Origin: Salipiger bermudensis HTCC2601
GTDB taxonomy: Bacteria; Pseudomonadota; Alphaproteobacteria; Rhodobacterales; Rhodobacteraceae
NCBI RefSeq assembly: GCF_000153725.1
Contig: NZ_DS022276.1
Location: forward strand, 3,745,591 to 3,809,590
Length of the DNA stretch: 64,000 nucleotides
Reading direction: 5' to 3'
A program made the translations under genes and the position numbers. Numbering within the stretch: position 1 is the first letter of the stretch; each line of letters starts with the position of its first letter. The notes under the pieces are model-generated. The model was not told the origin of the DNA. It did not search any database and was given only the letters and a program-made list of their open reading frames with translations. Shown piece after piece: positions 10,418-18,392 of the stretch.

Positions 10418-10896
10418 TCCTCACCGTCTTTCTTGAGAGACGCTTCCAGCTCCGCCGCCTTGGCGGCGGATTCCTCGGCGCGCTTCTGCGCCGCCTCGGC
10501 CTCGCGGCGCTGGCGGTCTGCGGCAGAGCGTGCGGCACTTGCCTCGATGCGCTTCTTCGCCGCTTCGCGCTCGGGATCGAGCGCGTTCGGGTCCTCCTTG
10601 AGGCCCTCTTTCTTCTTTTCCGGCGTCGGGTCGGTCATCGCGCGCGCCGCATCCTTCACCCCGTCCATCGCCGATCCCATCGGGTTGGTCGCGGTCTTGA
10701 AGGTCTTGGCGACATCGCGCACGCCGCTTTCATCTGCGGCATCGTTCATCGCGCGAGTGAACTCGCGCGCCATGCCGCGGGCCTTGCCCATGAAGCGGCC
10801 CACGTTGCGGAACAGCACCGGCAGGTCCTTCGGACCCACCACGATCAGGGCAACGATGCCGATGACCAGAAGCTCGGACCAACCAAGATCCAGCAT
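10414..10896 (-). CDS. tatB: Sec-independent protein translocase TatB
   Basis: The 160-residue protein has one N-terminal transmembrane helix (MLDLGWSELLVIGIVALIVV), the G-P hinge (VGPKDLP) and an amphipathic helix (LFRNVGRFMGKARGMAREF), followed by a long charged, Ala/Glu-rich coiled-coil-like tail (about 95-160). TatB forms the receptor complex with TatC. It lies 6 bp downstream of tatA. Confidence 0.93.
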   Translation of the reverse strand: MLDLGWSELLVIGIVALIVVGPKDLPVLFRNVGRFMGKARGMAREFTRAMNDAADESGVRDVAKTFKTATNPMGSAMDGVKDAARAMTDPTPEKKKEGLKEDPNALDPEREAAKKRIEASAARSAADRQRREAEAAQKRAEESAAKAAELEASLKKDGEE

Positions 10897-10902
10897 CTGG
10901 GA

Positions 10903-11121
10903 TTACACCTTGTCTTTTTCGTCTTCGGCGGGCGTGACATCCTTGGCGCTGTCCGCCTTTTCGTCCTCGAGCTCTTTCTTGCCGTCGTCGACGCCCTTCT
11001 TGAAGGCGGTGATGCCCTTGCCGACTTCGCCCATGAGGCTGGAAATCTTGCCGCGGCCGAAGAGCACGAGCACGACGACGGCGATCAGAAGAAGGCCCGG
11101 AAGGCCGATGTTGTTGAGCAT
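10903..11121 (-). CDS. tatA: Sec-independent protein translocase TatA
   Basis: The 72-residue protein begins [29 protein letters not shown]: one transmembrane helix, the FGRGKI hinge and an amphipathic helix, then a Lys/Glu/Asp-rich tail. It oligomerises to form the Tat pore. The ATG at 11121 is preceded by GGAGAGAAGAC; an open frame ten codons longer lacks TatA character. It is the first gene of the leftward tatA-tatB-tatC-ATPase unit. Confidence 0.93.
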   Translation of the reverse strand: MLNNIGLPGLLLIAVVVLVLFGRGKISSLMGEVGKGITAFKKGVDDGKKELEDEKADSAKDVTPAEDEKDKV

Positions 11122-11258
11122 TGTCTTCTCTCCAGTGGCGGGCGCCCTCAAGGGCGTCCGGTAAACTCTCTGACCCGATCTCTACGGCCTCGCGCGGGGC
11201 GCCGGAAGCGGCCGGGCGCGTTTGCGCGGCGTTGAGCGCAGAAATATGCGAAGCACTT

Positions 11259-11274
11259 TGACACTATTATGTCA
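11259..11274 (+). promoter_or_regulatory. Candidate operator of the WYL regulator
   Basis: TGACA-N6-TGTCA is an inverted repeat with an AT-rich centre, 52 bp upstream of the WYL regulator start. It sits over a TTGACA-like element (11258-11263). DeoR/YafY-type regulators commonly bind such a motif at their own promoter, so autoregulation is a reasonable inference. Confidence 0.4.
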
Positions 11275-11325
11275 GGAGGGCACAGTGACCTTAGATCCGC
11301 CCCGCGCGGCACCGAGGAGAGCGCG

Positions 11326-11997
11326 ATGAAAAAGACCGACAGGCTTTATGCCCTGATGGAGCAGCTCAAGGACGGGCGCCTTCACACTGCCGAGGCGCTC
11401 GCCGAGCGCTTCGGCGTCTCGGTGCGCACGATCTACCGCGACATGGACGTGCTCATGGCCTCGGGCGTGCCGATCGAGGGTGAGCGCGGGCGCGGCTACA
11501 CCGCGCGCGGCGGCTTCACACTGCCACCGCTGACCCTCACCGAGACCGAGCTCGAGGTGCTGCATCTGGGCCTCGCCGCCATCGGCGCCGGCGCCGGCGA
11601 AATGCCCGAGCTGGCCCAGGCGGCGCAGAGCCTCTCGGCCAAGATCGATGCGGTTCTGCCCGAGGAGGGTGCCCCCGAGCCCGGCGCCTTCGGGTTCGCC
11701 AGCTACCCGTTCCACGAGGCCGCCGAGGGCTTTCGCCACATGCCCGCGGTGCGCGCCGCGATCCGGGCGCGGCAGCGGCTGCGCATCACTCTGATGGGCG
11801 ACGGAAGCGCGCTCGAGATCCGTCCGCTGCGGCTGGACTACTGGGGCCGGATCTGGACCTGCGTGGCGTGGAACGAAACCACGGGCGCGTTCGACAGCCT
11901 GCGGCTCGACAGGATCACCGCGCTCACGCCCCTGCCCGGCCTCTTCGTCGACGAGCCCGGCAAGCGGCTGGCCGATTACGAGGGCCGCAAACCGTGA
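11326..11997 (+). CDS. YafY-type HTH/WYL-domain transcriptional regulator
   Basis: The 223-residue protein has an N-terminal DeoR-like winged helix (about 1-60: ALAERFGVSVRTIYRDMDVL, then IEGERGRGYTARGGFTLPPL) and a C-terminal WYL domain (about 145-200, RPLRLDYWGRIWTCVAW, where the core Trp-Tyr-Leu is diverged). WYL domains sense nucleic-acid or small-molecule ligands. The ATG at 11326 has a GAGGAGA ribosome binding site; the frame is open 19 codons further but those overlap the candidate operator. It is divergent from tatA. The target genes are unknown. Confidence 0.88.
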   Translation: MKKTDRLYALMEQLKDGRLHTAEALAERFGVSVRTIYRDMDVLMASGVPIEGERGRGYTARGGFTLPPLTLTETELEVLHLGLAAIGAGAGEMPELAQAAQSLSAKIDAVLPEEGAPEPGAFGFASYPFHEAAEGFRHMPAVRAAIRARQRLRITLMGDGSALEIRPLRLDYWGRIWTCVAWNETTGAFDSLRLDRITALTPLPGLFVDEPGKRLADYEGRKP

Positions 11998-12153
11998 CGC
12001 ACGACGCACGGGGCGCGAAATTCCCGCGTCTTGCCGCAGCTCTGCCATGACTCGCCCCCGTTTGCGCTGTTAAGCATGGCACGGGGGCAACGCGACCGGC
12101 GCCAGTCTCCGGGAAACCGGGCCGGGCGCCGCAGGGATTGAAGTGCAGACGTG

Positions 12154-13326
12154 ATGAGTGATGCCACCGGCCATGCCGCCTACCGCGCCCGCAGCCATTT
12201 CCGCTGCCTCGACGGTCTGCGTTTTCTCTGCATCGCGATGGTGCTCTGGCATCACGCCCAGCCGGTGCGCGATCCGGACTGGCAAATCCTCGACCGGGGT
12301 TTCCTTGGCGTCGACTTCTTCTTCGTGCTGAGCGGCTTTCTGATCACCACCCTGCTTCTGCGCGAGCGCGCACGGAGAGGGAGGTTCTCGCTGCGCAACT
12401 TCTACATCCGCCGGGCGCTGCGCATCTTGCCGGTCTATGGCTTCGTGGTGACGGCGCTCTGCGCCTACTACATCCTCGTGAAGGGCGAGACCGAGTACCT
12501 GCAGGCGGTGCCGTTCTACTATCTCTTCCTGTCGAATTTCCTTACCGAGCACGTGCCGACGTTGTCGATCACCTGGTCGCTTTCGGTCGAGGAACAGTAT
12601 TACCTGATCTGGCCGCTGCTGCTGATGCTGCTGCCGAGCCGGTTCTGGGTGCCGGTGGCGCTGGCGCTGGTGGCGCTGAACGTGGGCGTGGTGATGATGC
12701 CGCCCGCCGACCCGCCACTCACCGCGGGACCGCTGGTCTTCCGCATGTTCAACGCGACCTACGCGCCGATCATCCTCGGCTCGCTTGCCGCGATCCTGCT
12801 GCACCGGCCCGGCAGTTATGACCGGCTGCGCCCGCTTTGCGCCCATCGCGCGACACCGCTGGCCGCGCTCGCCCTGATGGCGCTGATCATGCAATTCGCC
12901 CCGTTCGACATGCGCGGACTGCAGAACCTCGCGATCCATCTTCTGATGACGCTGACGCTGATGGCTCTGGTGGTCCGCGAGCGCGGCGCGCTGCAGGATG
13001 TGCTGGCCCGCCAGCCCCTCATGCGGATCGGACAGGTGAGCTACGGCATCTACCTCTACCACCTGATCGCGCTCGACCTGACGGCGCGCCTCGGTCTCGG
13101 CCTCGGCATTCCGGGCATCATTGGCGAGGGCCCGGCCCTCTGGCTGCTGCTCATCGCCTATTCACTCGGGTCATGGGCCATGGCCGAGATCAGTTTCCGC
13201 ACGCTCGAGGCCTGGTTCCGCCGGTTCCGCCCGAACGAACGCCCGGCCGAAACGGTTGCGGCAGAAAAAGACCCCCGGCAGCAGATGCAAACCGGGGGTC
13301 CCACGGGGAAACAGGTTACTCGCTAA
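12154..13326 (+). CDS. OafA/YrhL-type membrane acyltransferase (acyltransferase 3 family)
   Basis: The roughly 390-residue polytopic protein has about ten hydrophobic segments. The family signature is plain: LDGLRFLCIAMVLWHHAQ with the catalytic His near residue 30, FLGVDFFFVLSGFLITTLLLRERARRG, and ITWSLSVEEQYYLIWP. Members transfer acetyl or other acyl groups onto sugars, lipopolysaccharide or peptidoglycan. The substrate is unknown and no glycan cluster adjoins it. A GTG at 12151 directly precedes the chosen ATG, so the start is uncertain by one codon. The last 20 codons overlap a terminator acting on the opposite strand. Confidence 0.88.
   Translation: MSDATGHAAYRARSHFRCLDGLRFLCIAMVLWHHAQPVRDPDWQILDRGFLGVDFFFVLSGFLITTLLLRERARRGRFSLRNFYIRRALRILPVYGFVVTALCAYYILVKGETEYLQAVPFYYLFLSNFLTEHVPTLSITWSLSVEEQYYLIWPLLLMLLPSRFWVPVALALVALNVGVVMMPPADPPLTAGPLVFRMFNATYAPIILGSLAAILLHRPGSYDRLRPLCAHRATPLAALALMALIMQFAPFDMRGLQNLAIHLLMTLTLMALVVRERGALQDVLARQPLMRIGQVSYGIYLYHLIALDLTARLGLGLGIPGIIGEGPALWLLLIAYSLGSWAMAEISFRTLEAWFRRFRPNERPAETVAAEKDPRQQMQTGGPTGKQVTR
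13266..13300 (-). terminator. Intrinsic terminator for yceI, inside the convergent coding region
   Basis: Read on the minus strand, GACCCCCGG, a 13-base loop and CCGGGGGTC are followed directly by TTTTTC. The stem and U-tract have minus-strand polarity and lie 42 bp beyond the yceI stop, inside the last codons of the acyltransferase gene. Confidence 0.7.
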
Positions 13327-13341
13327 GGAGCAGGTCCAGCC

Positions 13342-13914
13342 TTACTCGGCCTTCATCGCCTCGAGCGAGATCTCGAGCTCGACCTCGTCGCTGACGTAGG
13401 GTGCGAAAGCGCCGACATTGTAGTCCGAGCGGACCAGGGTGGTGGTGGCCACGAAACCGAGCCAGGGCTTGCCTTCCATCGGGTGCTCGCCCGCCTGGGT
13501 CAGGGTGGTGTCGAGCACGACTTCCTTGGTCACGCCGTTCAGGGTCAGGTCGCCGGTGATCAGCGCGGTGTTGTCGCCGGTCACTTCGATTCCGGTGGAG
13601 GTGAAGGTCACCATGTCCTCGTCGGTCGCGCCGAAGAAATCGTCGCTCATGAAGTGCTCGAAGCGGGCTTCCCAGCCAGTGATCATCGAGCGCACCGGGA
13701 AGGACACTTCCACCGAGGAGGCCGCCGGATCTTCGGCGTCGTAGGAGATATCGCCCTCAAAGCCCGAGAACATGCCGTAGCCGGTCGAGAAGCCGAGGTG
13801 GTTGTAGCTGAACACGATCTGGGCGTGGCTCGAGTCGATCTCGTAGGCCTCGGGGGCGGCGGCGGCGGCGATCGGTGCTGCGGCGACGAGGCCGGCGAGA
13901 AGAAGGGATTTCAT
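13342..13914 (-). CDS. YceI-family periplasmic protein
   Basis: The 190-residue protein has a signal peptide (MKSLLLAGLVAAAPIAAAAA) and the lipocalin-like YceI fold: AYEIDSSHAQIVFSYNHLGFSTGYGMFSGFEG, the DDFFGATDEDMVTFTST middle, and the GDLTLNGVTKEVVLDTTL strand pair. YceI proteins bind isoprenoid lipids such as quinones in a beta-barrel. The start at 13914 (revealed by the signal peptide) is well inside a longer open frame that is not protein-like upstream. It is transcribed alone towards the acyltransferase gene and terminates inside it. Confidence 0.9.
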   Translation of the reverse strand: MKSLLLAGLVAAAPIAAAAAPEAYEIDSSHAQIVFSYNHLGFSTGYGMFSGFEGDISYDAEDPAASSVEVSFPVRSMITGWEARFEHFMSDDFFGATDEDMVTFTSTGIEVTGDNTALITGDLTLNGVTKEVVLDTTLTQAGEHPMEGKPWLGFVATTTLVRSDYNVGAFAPYVSDEVELEISLEAMKAE

Positions 13915-14336
13915 ACGATGGGCTCCACTGGTTGGGTGCGTGTTTTCGATGACAGAAAGATTGGGGCAATGCTGCGCCGCCGCAACTGCAGCTCCTCCCA
14001 CAGAGTCTGTTGAAAAATGAACAGCGGCACCGTGCATTCGTGCGAGGGCCCGCCGACGGGGCGCCTGATGCGCGGGGCTCCGCCGGCATCCACTGGGGCG
14101 TCCCCGTCCCGGCGGCGCGGAGCTTGCTTGGCTTCTGGATCCGCGAACCAGTGGCGCGGCAGTTGGGGCCATCCAGCGATCCTCCGCCCTGCCCGTCTTG
14201 GCCCTTGATCCCCCCGCCGATAGGTGTATACGGGCGCATCCCTCCGCGAGACCGTATGAACCGCGCAGTCTCTCGTGGGCAGGAGTGGAGAGGATGCCTG
14301 CCCTATGAAATGCGCCTTGATAGAAATGGAGCTCAC
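13915..14336. other. Non-coding region upstream of rpsF
   Basis: These 422 bp lie between divergent yceI and rpsF. A small inverted repeat CTGTT-N8-AACAG occurs at 14007-14024. A possible promoter is TTGATC (14205-14210) with TATACG (14227-14232), 16-bp spacing, which would leave about 100 nt of rpsF leader. The rpsF frame is open back to 14010, but the translation there has no protein character. I see no further gene. Confidence 0.45.
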
Positions 14337-14693
14337 ATGCCGCTTTACGAGCATGTCTTTATTGCGCGTCAGGATCTGTCCAACGCGCAGGCCGAAGGCC
14401 TCGTCGAACATTTTGGCACCGTCCTCTCGGACAACGGCGGCAAGGTCGTCGAATCCGAGTACTGGGGCGTCAAGACGATGGCCTACAAGATCAACAAGAA
14501 CCGCAAGGGCCACTACGCCTTCCTGAAGACCGACGCTCCGGCGACCGCGGTTCAGGAAATGGAACGCCTGATGCGCCTGCATGACGACGTGATGCGCGTC
14601 CTGACCATCAAGGTCGACGAGCACGCCGAGGGCCCGTCGGTCCAGATGCAGAAGCGTGACGAGCGTGACAACCGTCGCGACCGCCGCAACTGA
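14337..14693 (+). CDS. rpsF: 30S ribosomal protein S6
   Basis: The 118-residue S6 begins MPLYEHVFIARQDLSNAQAEGL, with the conserved YWGVKTMAYKINKNRKGHYAF core and an Arg/Asp-rich C-terminal tail (RDERDNRRDRRN). It binds 16S rRNA together with S18. The ATG at 14337 follows ATGGAGCTCAC. It is the first gene of the rpsF-rpsR-rplI operon, 25 bp before rpsR. Confidence 0.97.
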   Translation: MPLYEHVFIARQDLSNAQAEGLVEHFGTVLSDNGGKVVESEYWGVKTMAYKINKNRKGHYAFLKTDAPATAVQEMERLMRLHDDVMRVLTIKVDEHAEGPSVQMQKRDERDNRRDRRN

Positions 14694-14718
14694 TACCCTG
14701 AGAAAGAGGAGTTAAACC

Positions 14719-14946
14719 ATGGCTGCAAAACCGTTTTTCCGCCGCCGCAAGGTCTGCCCCTTCTCGGGCGACAATGCACCCAAGATCGACTACAAGGACA
14801 CCAAGCTGCTGCAGCGCTACATCTCGGAGCGCGGCAAGATCGTGCCGTCGCGCATCACCGCAGTGTCCGCCAAGAAGCAGCGTGAACTGGCCCGCGCCAT
14901 CAAGCGCGCCCGCTTCCTCGCCCTGCTGCCCTACGTCGTGAAATAA
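14719..14946 (+). CDS. rpsR: 30S ribosomal protein S18
   Basis: The 75-residue S18 contains [24 protein letters not shown], the [13 protein letters not shown] motif and the basic C-terminal [19 protein letters not shown]. It partners S6 in the 30S platform. AGAAAGAGGAG supplies a strong ribosome binding site, and rplI follows at 12 bp. Confidence 0.98.
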   Translation: MAAKPFFRRRKVCPFSGDNAPKIDYKDTKLLQRYISERGKIVPSRITAVSAKKQRELARAIKRARFLALLPYVVK

Positions 14947-14958
14947 GGAGGCACTCGC

Positions 14959-15579
14959 ATGCAAGTCATTCTTCTTGAGCGCGTGGCCAAGCTCGGCCAG
15001 ATGGGCGACGTCGTCGACGTCAAGCCCGGCTTCGCCCGCAACTACCTGCTGCTGCAGGGCAAGGCGCTGACCGCCTCGAAAGAGAACATCGCGCATTTCG
15101 AAGCCCAGAAGGCTCAGCTCGAGGCCCGTAACCTCGAGACCAAGAAAGAAGCCGAGGCGCTGGCAGAAAAGCTCGACGGCCAGCAGTTCGTCGTGATTCG
15201 CTCCGCCTCCGATGGCGGCAACCTCTACGGCTCGGTCACCACCCGTGACGCCGCAGATGTCGCCACCGAGGAAGGCTTCTCGATCGACCGCAAGCAGGTC
15301 ATCATCCGCCTGCCGATCAAGGAACTGGGTCTGCACGAAGTCGAGGTGCACCTGCACCCCGAGGTCATGTGCGTGATCGAGCTCAACGTCGCACGTTCGC
15401 CCGAAGAGGCCGAGCTGCAGGCATCGGGCAAGTCGATCCAGGAACTGGCGGCCGAGGAAGAGGCCCAGGCCGAATTCGAGATCTCGGAACTGTTCGACGA
15501 TCTCGGCGCCGCCACCTCGGACGATGGCGACCTGGTCGAGACCCCCGAGGGTCAGGCCGAAGAGGCTCGCGAAGACTGA
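14959..15579 (+). CDS. rplI: 50S ribosomal protein L9
   Basis: The 206-residue L9 begins [19 protein letters not shown], followed by the [17 protein letters not shown] rRNA-binding motif (residues 22-38), the long connecting helix and the C-terminal domain ([11 protein letters not shown] ... VEVHLHPEV). It carries an acidic extension of about 55 residues beyond the usual 150, ending [10 protein letters not shown], as is common in alphaproteobacteria. It is the last gene of the operon. Confidence 0.97.
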   Translation: MQVILLERVAKLGQMGDVVDVKPGFARNYLLLQGKALTASKENIAHFEAQKAQLEARNLETKKEAEALAEKLDGQQFVVIRSASDGGNLYGSVTTRDAADVATEEGFSIDRKQVIIRLPIKELGLHEVEVHLHPEVMCVIELNVARSPEEAELQASGKSIQELAAEEEAQAEFEISELFDDLGAATSDDGDLVETPEGQAEEARED

Positions 15580-15612
15580 GCCATCCGGCTCGGCCCATCG
15601 CCGTGAATGTCG

Positions 15613-15647
15613 AAACCGCGCCGGTCCTCCGGCGCGGTTTTTCTTTT
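15613..15647 (+). terminator. Rho-independent terminator of rpsF-rpsR-rplI
   Basis: A 12-bp perfect stem (AAACCGCGCCGG / CCGGCGCGGTTT) closes a TCCT loop, followed by TTCTTTT. It starts 33 bp after the rplI stop. Confidence 0.9.
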
Positions 15648-15654
15648 GGGCGTG

Positions 15655-15868
15655 TCTCCGCCCCCGCCATTACTCAAACAGGCGTCATATTCGAAAGAAA
15701 CAATATCACGCTATGAATGGCTCAAATCAGCGGCCCAATAAACAAACTATCAAATATAGATAAAACTCTGTGGTTTTCGTTGCCTTCAGTCTCGGAATGT
15801 CAGACAGGCGATACGCCGGGACACGCCAGGGGCGTCGCCCGGTCGGGGGAAGACAGAGGAAAAGACAC
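15655..15868. other. AT-rich spacer, probable promoter region of the XRE gene
   Basis: About 115 bp (15665-15780) are distinctly AT-rich for this window (runs such as AATAAACAAACTATC and AAATATAGATAAAA), after which GC content rises again. The frame of the XRE gene is open back to 15770. An alternative ATG at 15797 has no clear ribosome binding site. This is most likely the XRE promoter plus leader. Confidence 0.4.
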
Positions 15869-16267
15869 GTGACTTTGGAAGAGCGCATCCGTGCGCAGCT
15901 GAGGCTTTACCGGCGCAGCGCCGGCCTCACTCAGAACGAACTTGCCAAGCGCATCGGCGCGCATGTCCAGCAGATCTATCGATATGAGACGGGCGCGGGG
16001 CGGATTCCCGCGGCACAGCTCTGGCTGATCTCTCAGGCGCTGGACATGCCTCTCGATCAGTTCTTCATCGACGCGGACATGCCCGTGTCCGAGCAGGAAC
16101 AGGCGGTGTTCGACGACGTCCGCACTGCCGCGACCCTGCTGCGTCCGCTCGCGCCGGAACAGCGCAACGCGGTGATCGAGCTGCTGCGGACCATGGCACA
16201 GGGCACGCAGGCAAAGAAAAAGGCTGCCCCGCAAGCGGAACAGCCTCTTCGGGCGACGGGGTGCTGA
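15869..16267 (+). CDS. XRE-family (Cro/CI HTH) transcriptional regulator
   Basis: The product has 132 residues if it starts at the GTG at 15869 (AGAGGAAAAGACAC precedes it), or 156 from the ATG at 15797. The helix-turn-helix spans about residues 8-62: LRLYRRSAGLTQNELAKRIG, then HVQQIYRYETGAGRIPAAQLWLIS and ALDMPLDQFF. A short C-terminal region has no recognisable ligand domain. Such single-domain proteins are common repressors, and the targets are unknown. The basic extension of the longer start (RQGRRPVGGRQRKRH) is not typical of the family. The 3' end overlaps the trigger-factor terminator. Confidence 0.8.
   Translation: MTLEERIRAQLRLYRRSAGLTQNELAKRIGAHVQQIYRYETGAGRIPAAQLWLISQALDMPLDQFFIDADMPVSEQEQAVFDDVRTAATLLRPLAPEQRNAVIELLRTMAQGTQAKKKAAPQAEQPLRATGC
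16213..16246 (-). terminator. Intrinsic terminator for tig, inside the convergent XRE gene
   Basis: On the minus strand AGGCTG and CAGCCT (16241-16246 and 16221-16226) pair, extended inward by U-G and CCGC/GCGG pairs, and are followed directly by TTTTTCTTT. It lies 47 bp beyond the tig stop, within the last codons of the XRE gene. Confidence 0.7.
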
Positions 16268-16292
16268 CGCACCCCGCCAGCCGAACCTTGGA

Positions 16293-17624
16293 TCACTCTT
16301 CGTCGAGCGCTTCGACCGCGGTCTGAAGCTCTTCCTTGGTGACCTCTTTCTCGGACACCTTGGCCTGCTCGGCGATGTGGTCGATGACCTTGTCCTCGAA
16401 GATCGGTGCGCGCAGCTGCTGCTGCATCTGCGCGTTCTGGCGCACGAAGTCGAAGAAGGCACGTTCCTGGCCCGGGTACTGGCGAGCCTGGTTCATGATC
16501 GCCTGGGTCATCTCGGCATCGGTCACTTCGACTTCGGCCTTTTGACCCATCTCTGCGAGCAGCAGGCCAAGACGCACGCGGCGCTCGGCGAGGCTGTTGT
16601 GCTCCTCGGTGGGCTCGATCTCGCCGTGGTCGTGGCCGTGATCTTCCGGGTGCTCTTCGTGGTAGAGCTGGTGCGCGATCTGCTTGGCCTCGGCCTCGAC
16701 CAGGCTCGGCGGCAGGTCGAAGGTGACCAGAGTGTCGAGCTTGTCGAGCAGGCCGCGCTTCATCACCTGACGGGCGGCACCGGCATACTCGGCCTCAAGG
16801 CGCTCGCGGATCTGGCCCTTGAGACCCTCGAGATCCTCGGCACCGAACTTCTTGGCCAGCTCGTCGTCGATCTCGGCGGCGACCGGCTCCTTGACGGCCT
16901 TGACGGTCACGTCGAACACGGCGGCTTTGCCGGCGAGGTTCTCTGCGCCGTACTCTTCCGGGAAGTTCACTTCCACGGCCTTCTCGTCACCGGCCTTCAC
17001 GCCGGTCAGCTGCTCTTCGAAGCCCGGGATGAACGAGCCCGAGCCCAGCACCAGCGGGTAATCCTCGGCAGCGCCGCCTTCGAAGGCTTCGCCATCGACC
17101 TTGCCGACGAAATCGATCACGACCTGATCGCCGTCCTGCGCCTCGGCGCCCTCGGCCCGGTCGTTGAAATCCTGCGCGGTCTCGGCGAGCGAAGCCAGCG
17201 CCTCGTCGACGGCCGCGTCATCGGCCTTGACCACGAGCTTTTCGATCTCGACGCCGGAAAGGTCGACCTCGGGAACCTCGGGGAGCTTCTCGTAGCTCAT
17301 CGCCACGTTGACGTCCTCGCCCTCTTTCCAGTCCTCGTTGGTCATCTTGACCTCGGGCTGAAGCGCCGGGCGGTCGCCGCTGTCCTCGAAATGCTTCGAC
17401 ATGGCTTCGTCAATCGCTTCCTGCATGGACTCGCCCATCAGGCGCTGGCCGAACTGCTTCTTCAGCAGCGGCATCGGAACCTTGCCCTTGCGGAAACCCT
17501 TCATCTCGATTTCGGGCTGTGCCTCGGCCAGCTTTGCGTTGACCTTTGCGTCCAGCTCCTCGGCGGTGAGGATCAGCTCATAGGCGCGTTTCAGACCTTC
17601 ATTCAGCGTCTCGGTGACCTGCAT
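16293..17624 (-). CDS. tig: Trigger factor
   Basis: The 443-residue ribosome-associated chaperone has the N-terminal ribosome-docking motif [17 protein letters not shown] (about 43-60). A central FKBP-type peptidyl-prolyl isomerase domain (about 165-245) reads [20 protein letters not shown] and [12 protein letters not shown]. The C-terminal helical arms extend to 443, including a His/Asp-rich stretch ([17 protein letters not shown]). It binds nascent chains at the exit tunnel. It is transcribed alone, converging with the XRE gene. Confidence 0.96.
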   Translation of the reverse strand: MQVTETLNEGLKRAYELILTAEELDAKVNAKLAEAQPEIEMKGFRKGKVPMPLLKKQFGQRLMGESMQEAIDEAMSKHFEDSGDRPALQPEVKMTNEDWKEGEDVNVAMSYEKLPEVPEVDLSGVEIEKLVVKADDAAVDEALASLAETAQDFNDRAEGAEAQDGDQVVIDFVGKVDGEAFEGGAAEDYPLVLGSGSFIPGFEEQLTGVKAGDEKAVEVNFPEEYGAENLAGKAAVFDVTVKAVKEPVAAEIDDELAKKFGAEDLEGLKGQIRERLEAEYAGAARQVMKRGLLDKLDTLVTFDLPPSLVEAEAKQIAHQLYHEEHPEDHGHDHGEIEPTEEHNSLAERRVRLGLLLAEMGQKAEVEVTDAEMTQAIMNQARQYPGQERAFFDFVRQNAQMQQQLRAPIFEDKVIDHIAEQAKVSEKEVTKEELQTAVEALDEE

Positions 17625-17782
17625 ACCATCTTCCTTGGTTCTTGCGCGGCCCCGTTCTTCAAAGCCGCTCGTCTCTGTCGAATTTGCGGTCTTCTATGCG
17701 TCCCGGCCCATGCGTGCAAGGCGGATTCGCCTGCCGCGGCGCGGCAATGGCGGCCCGCCGCGCGCGTCGGCGCATATCCCGC

Positions 17783-17811
17783 TTGCCTAGGCTTGGCCGG
17801 TGCAGTAAGCA
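17783..17811 (+). promoter_or_regulatory. Candidate promoter of tRNA-Gly
   Basis: TTGCCT (17783-17788), a 17-bp spacer and TAAGCA (17806-17811) would place the start about four bases before the tRNA. Confidence 0.45.
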
Positions 17812-17821
17812 ATCGCCTGTC

Positions 17822-17895
17822 GCGGGTGTAGCTCAATGGTAGAGCAGCAGCTTCCCAAGCTGACGACGAGGGTTCGATTCCCTTCACCCGCTCCA
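17822..17895 (+). tRNA. tRNA-Gly (anticodon CCC)
   Basis: The 74-nt cloverleaf includes an encoded CCA. The acceptor stem is GCGGGTG/CACCCGC, the D arm GCTC...GAGC, the anticodon arm CAGC-TTCCCAA-GCTG with anticodon CCC, and the T arm contains GGTTCGATTCC. It decodes GGG. Confidence 0.95.
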
Positions 17896-18120
17896 GTTCT
17901 CCGACATCGAGATTGCCAGAGCGGCACGCAATGTGCCCGGATCTGCCCGCGTGTGCCGTGGCCTGGGCCGGCGGGTCGTATGAGGCTGACCCCGCGAACA
18001 TGCCGCCGCGAAGTCCGTTCGACATCGAGACCGCAGGCCCGTCCCGGTCGCGACGCCGTCTCTCGCATCTCGCACAGGCGCGAGAGGTCAGCCGCCCGGG
18101 CGCCCCGGGCGTGCCGATCT

Positions 18121-18219
18121 TCAGAACCGCTTGCCGCGGATCAGTTGGGCAAGCATGCCGTTGCGGGCCGGCAGGAAGCAGCAGGCAAGGACGAAGCGGA
18201 ACGGGTCGATGACCATCAT
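18121..18219 (-). CDS. Candidate 32-residue microprotein
   Basis: A short frame in the 497-bp interval between tRNA-Gly and aroB encodes a product beginning MMVIDPFRFVLACCFLPARN and ending in a basic LIRGKRF. The first ATG is preceded by GGAGGGATCCGTC, an almost ideal ribosome binding site with seven-base spacing. The product would be a hydrophobic, Cys-Cys-containing, C-terminally basic peptide, perhaps membrane-associated. I do not recognise it and assign no function. The rest of the interval (17896-18120 and 18220-18392) shows nothing I can support. Coding status rests on the ribosome binding site and composition only. Confidence 0.45.
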   Translation of the reverse strand: MMVIDPFRFVLACCFLPARNGMLAQLIRGKRF

Positions 18220-18392
18220 GACGGATCCCTCCAGTGACGCGGACGAGGCAGCGCCGCACCACCCCCGGCGCGGCTCAGGGCGGACGCTAGCCGCGTCAAG
18301 AATCGATTCCATGACGATTCGGGCACGATCCTGCGACGGAAGGAGCTGAAACGGTTAATCGAGGGTTAAAGCAGCCGGCGGCAGGGTCGGGC

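Noticed and set aside
14010-14336. N-terminal extension of rpsF
   Set aside because: The translated region has no S6 similarity and S6 starts normally at 14337.
17787-18068. Minus-strand frame across tRNA-Gly
   Set aside because: It reads through a clear tRNA gene and has the composition of a shadow frame.
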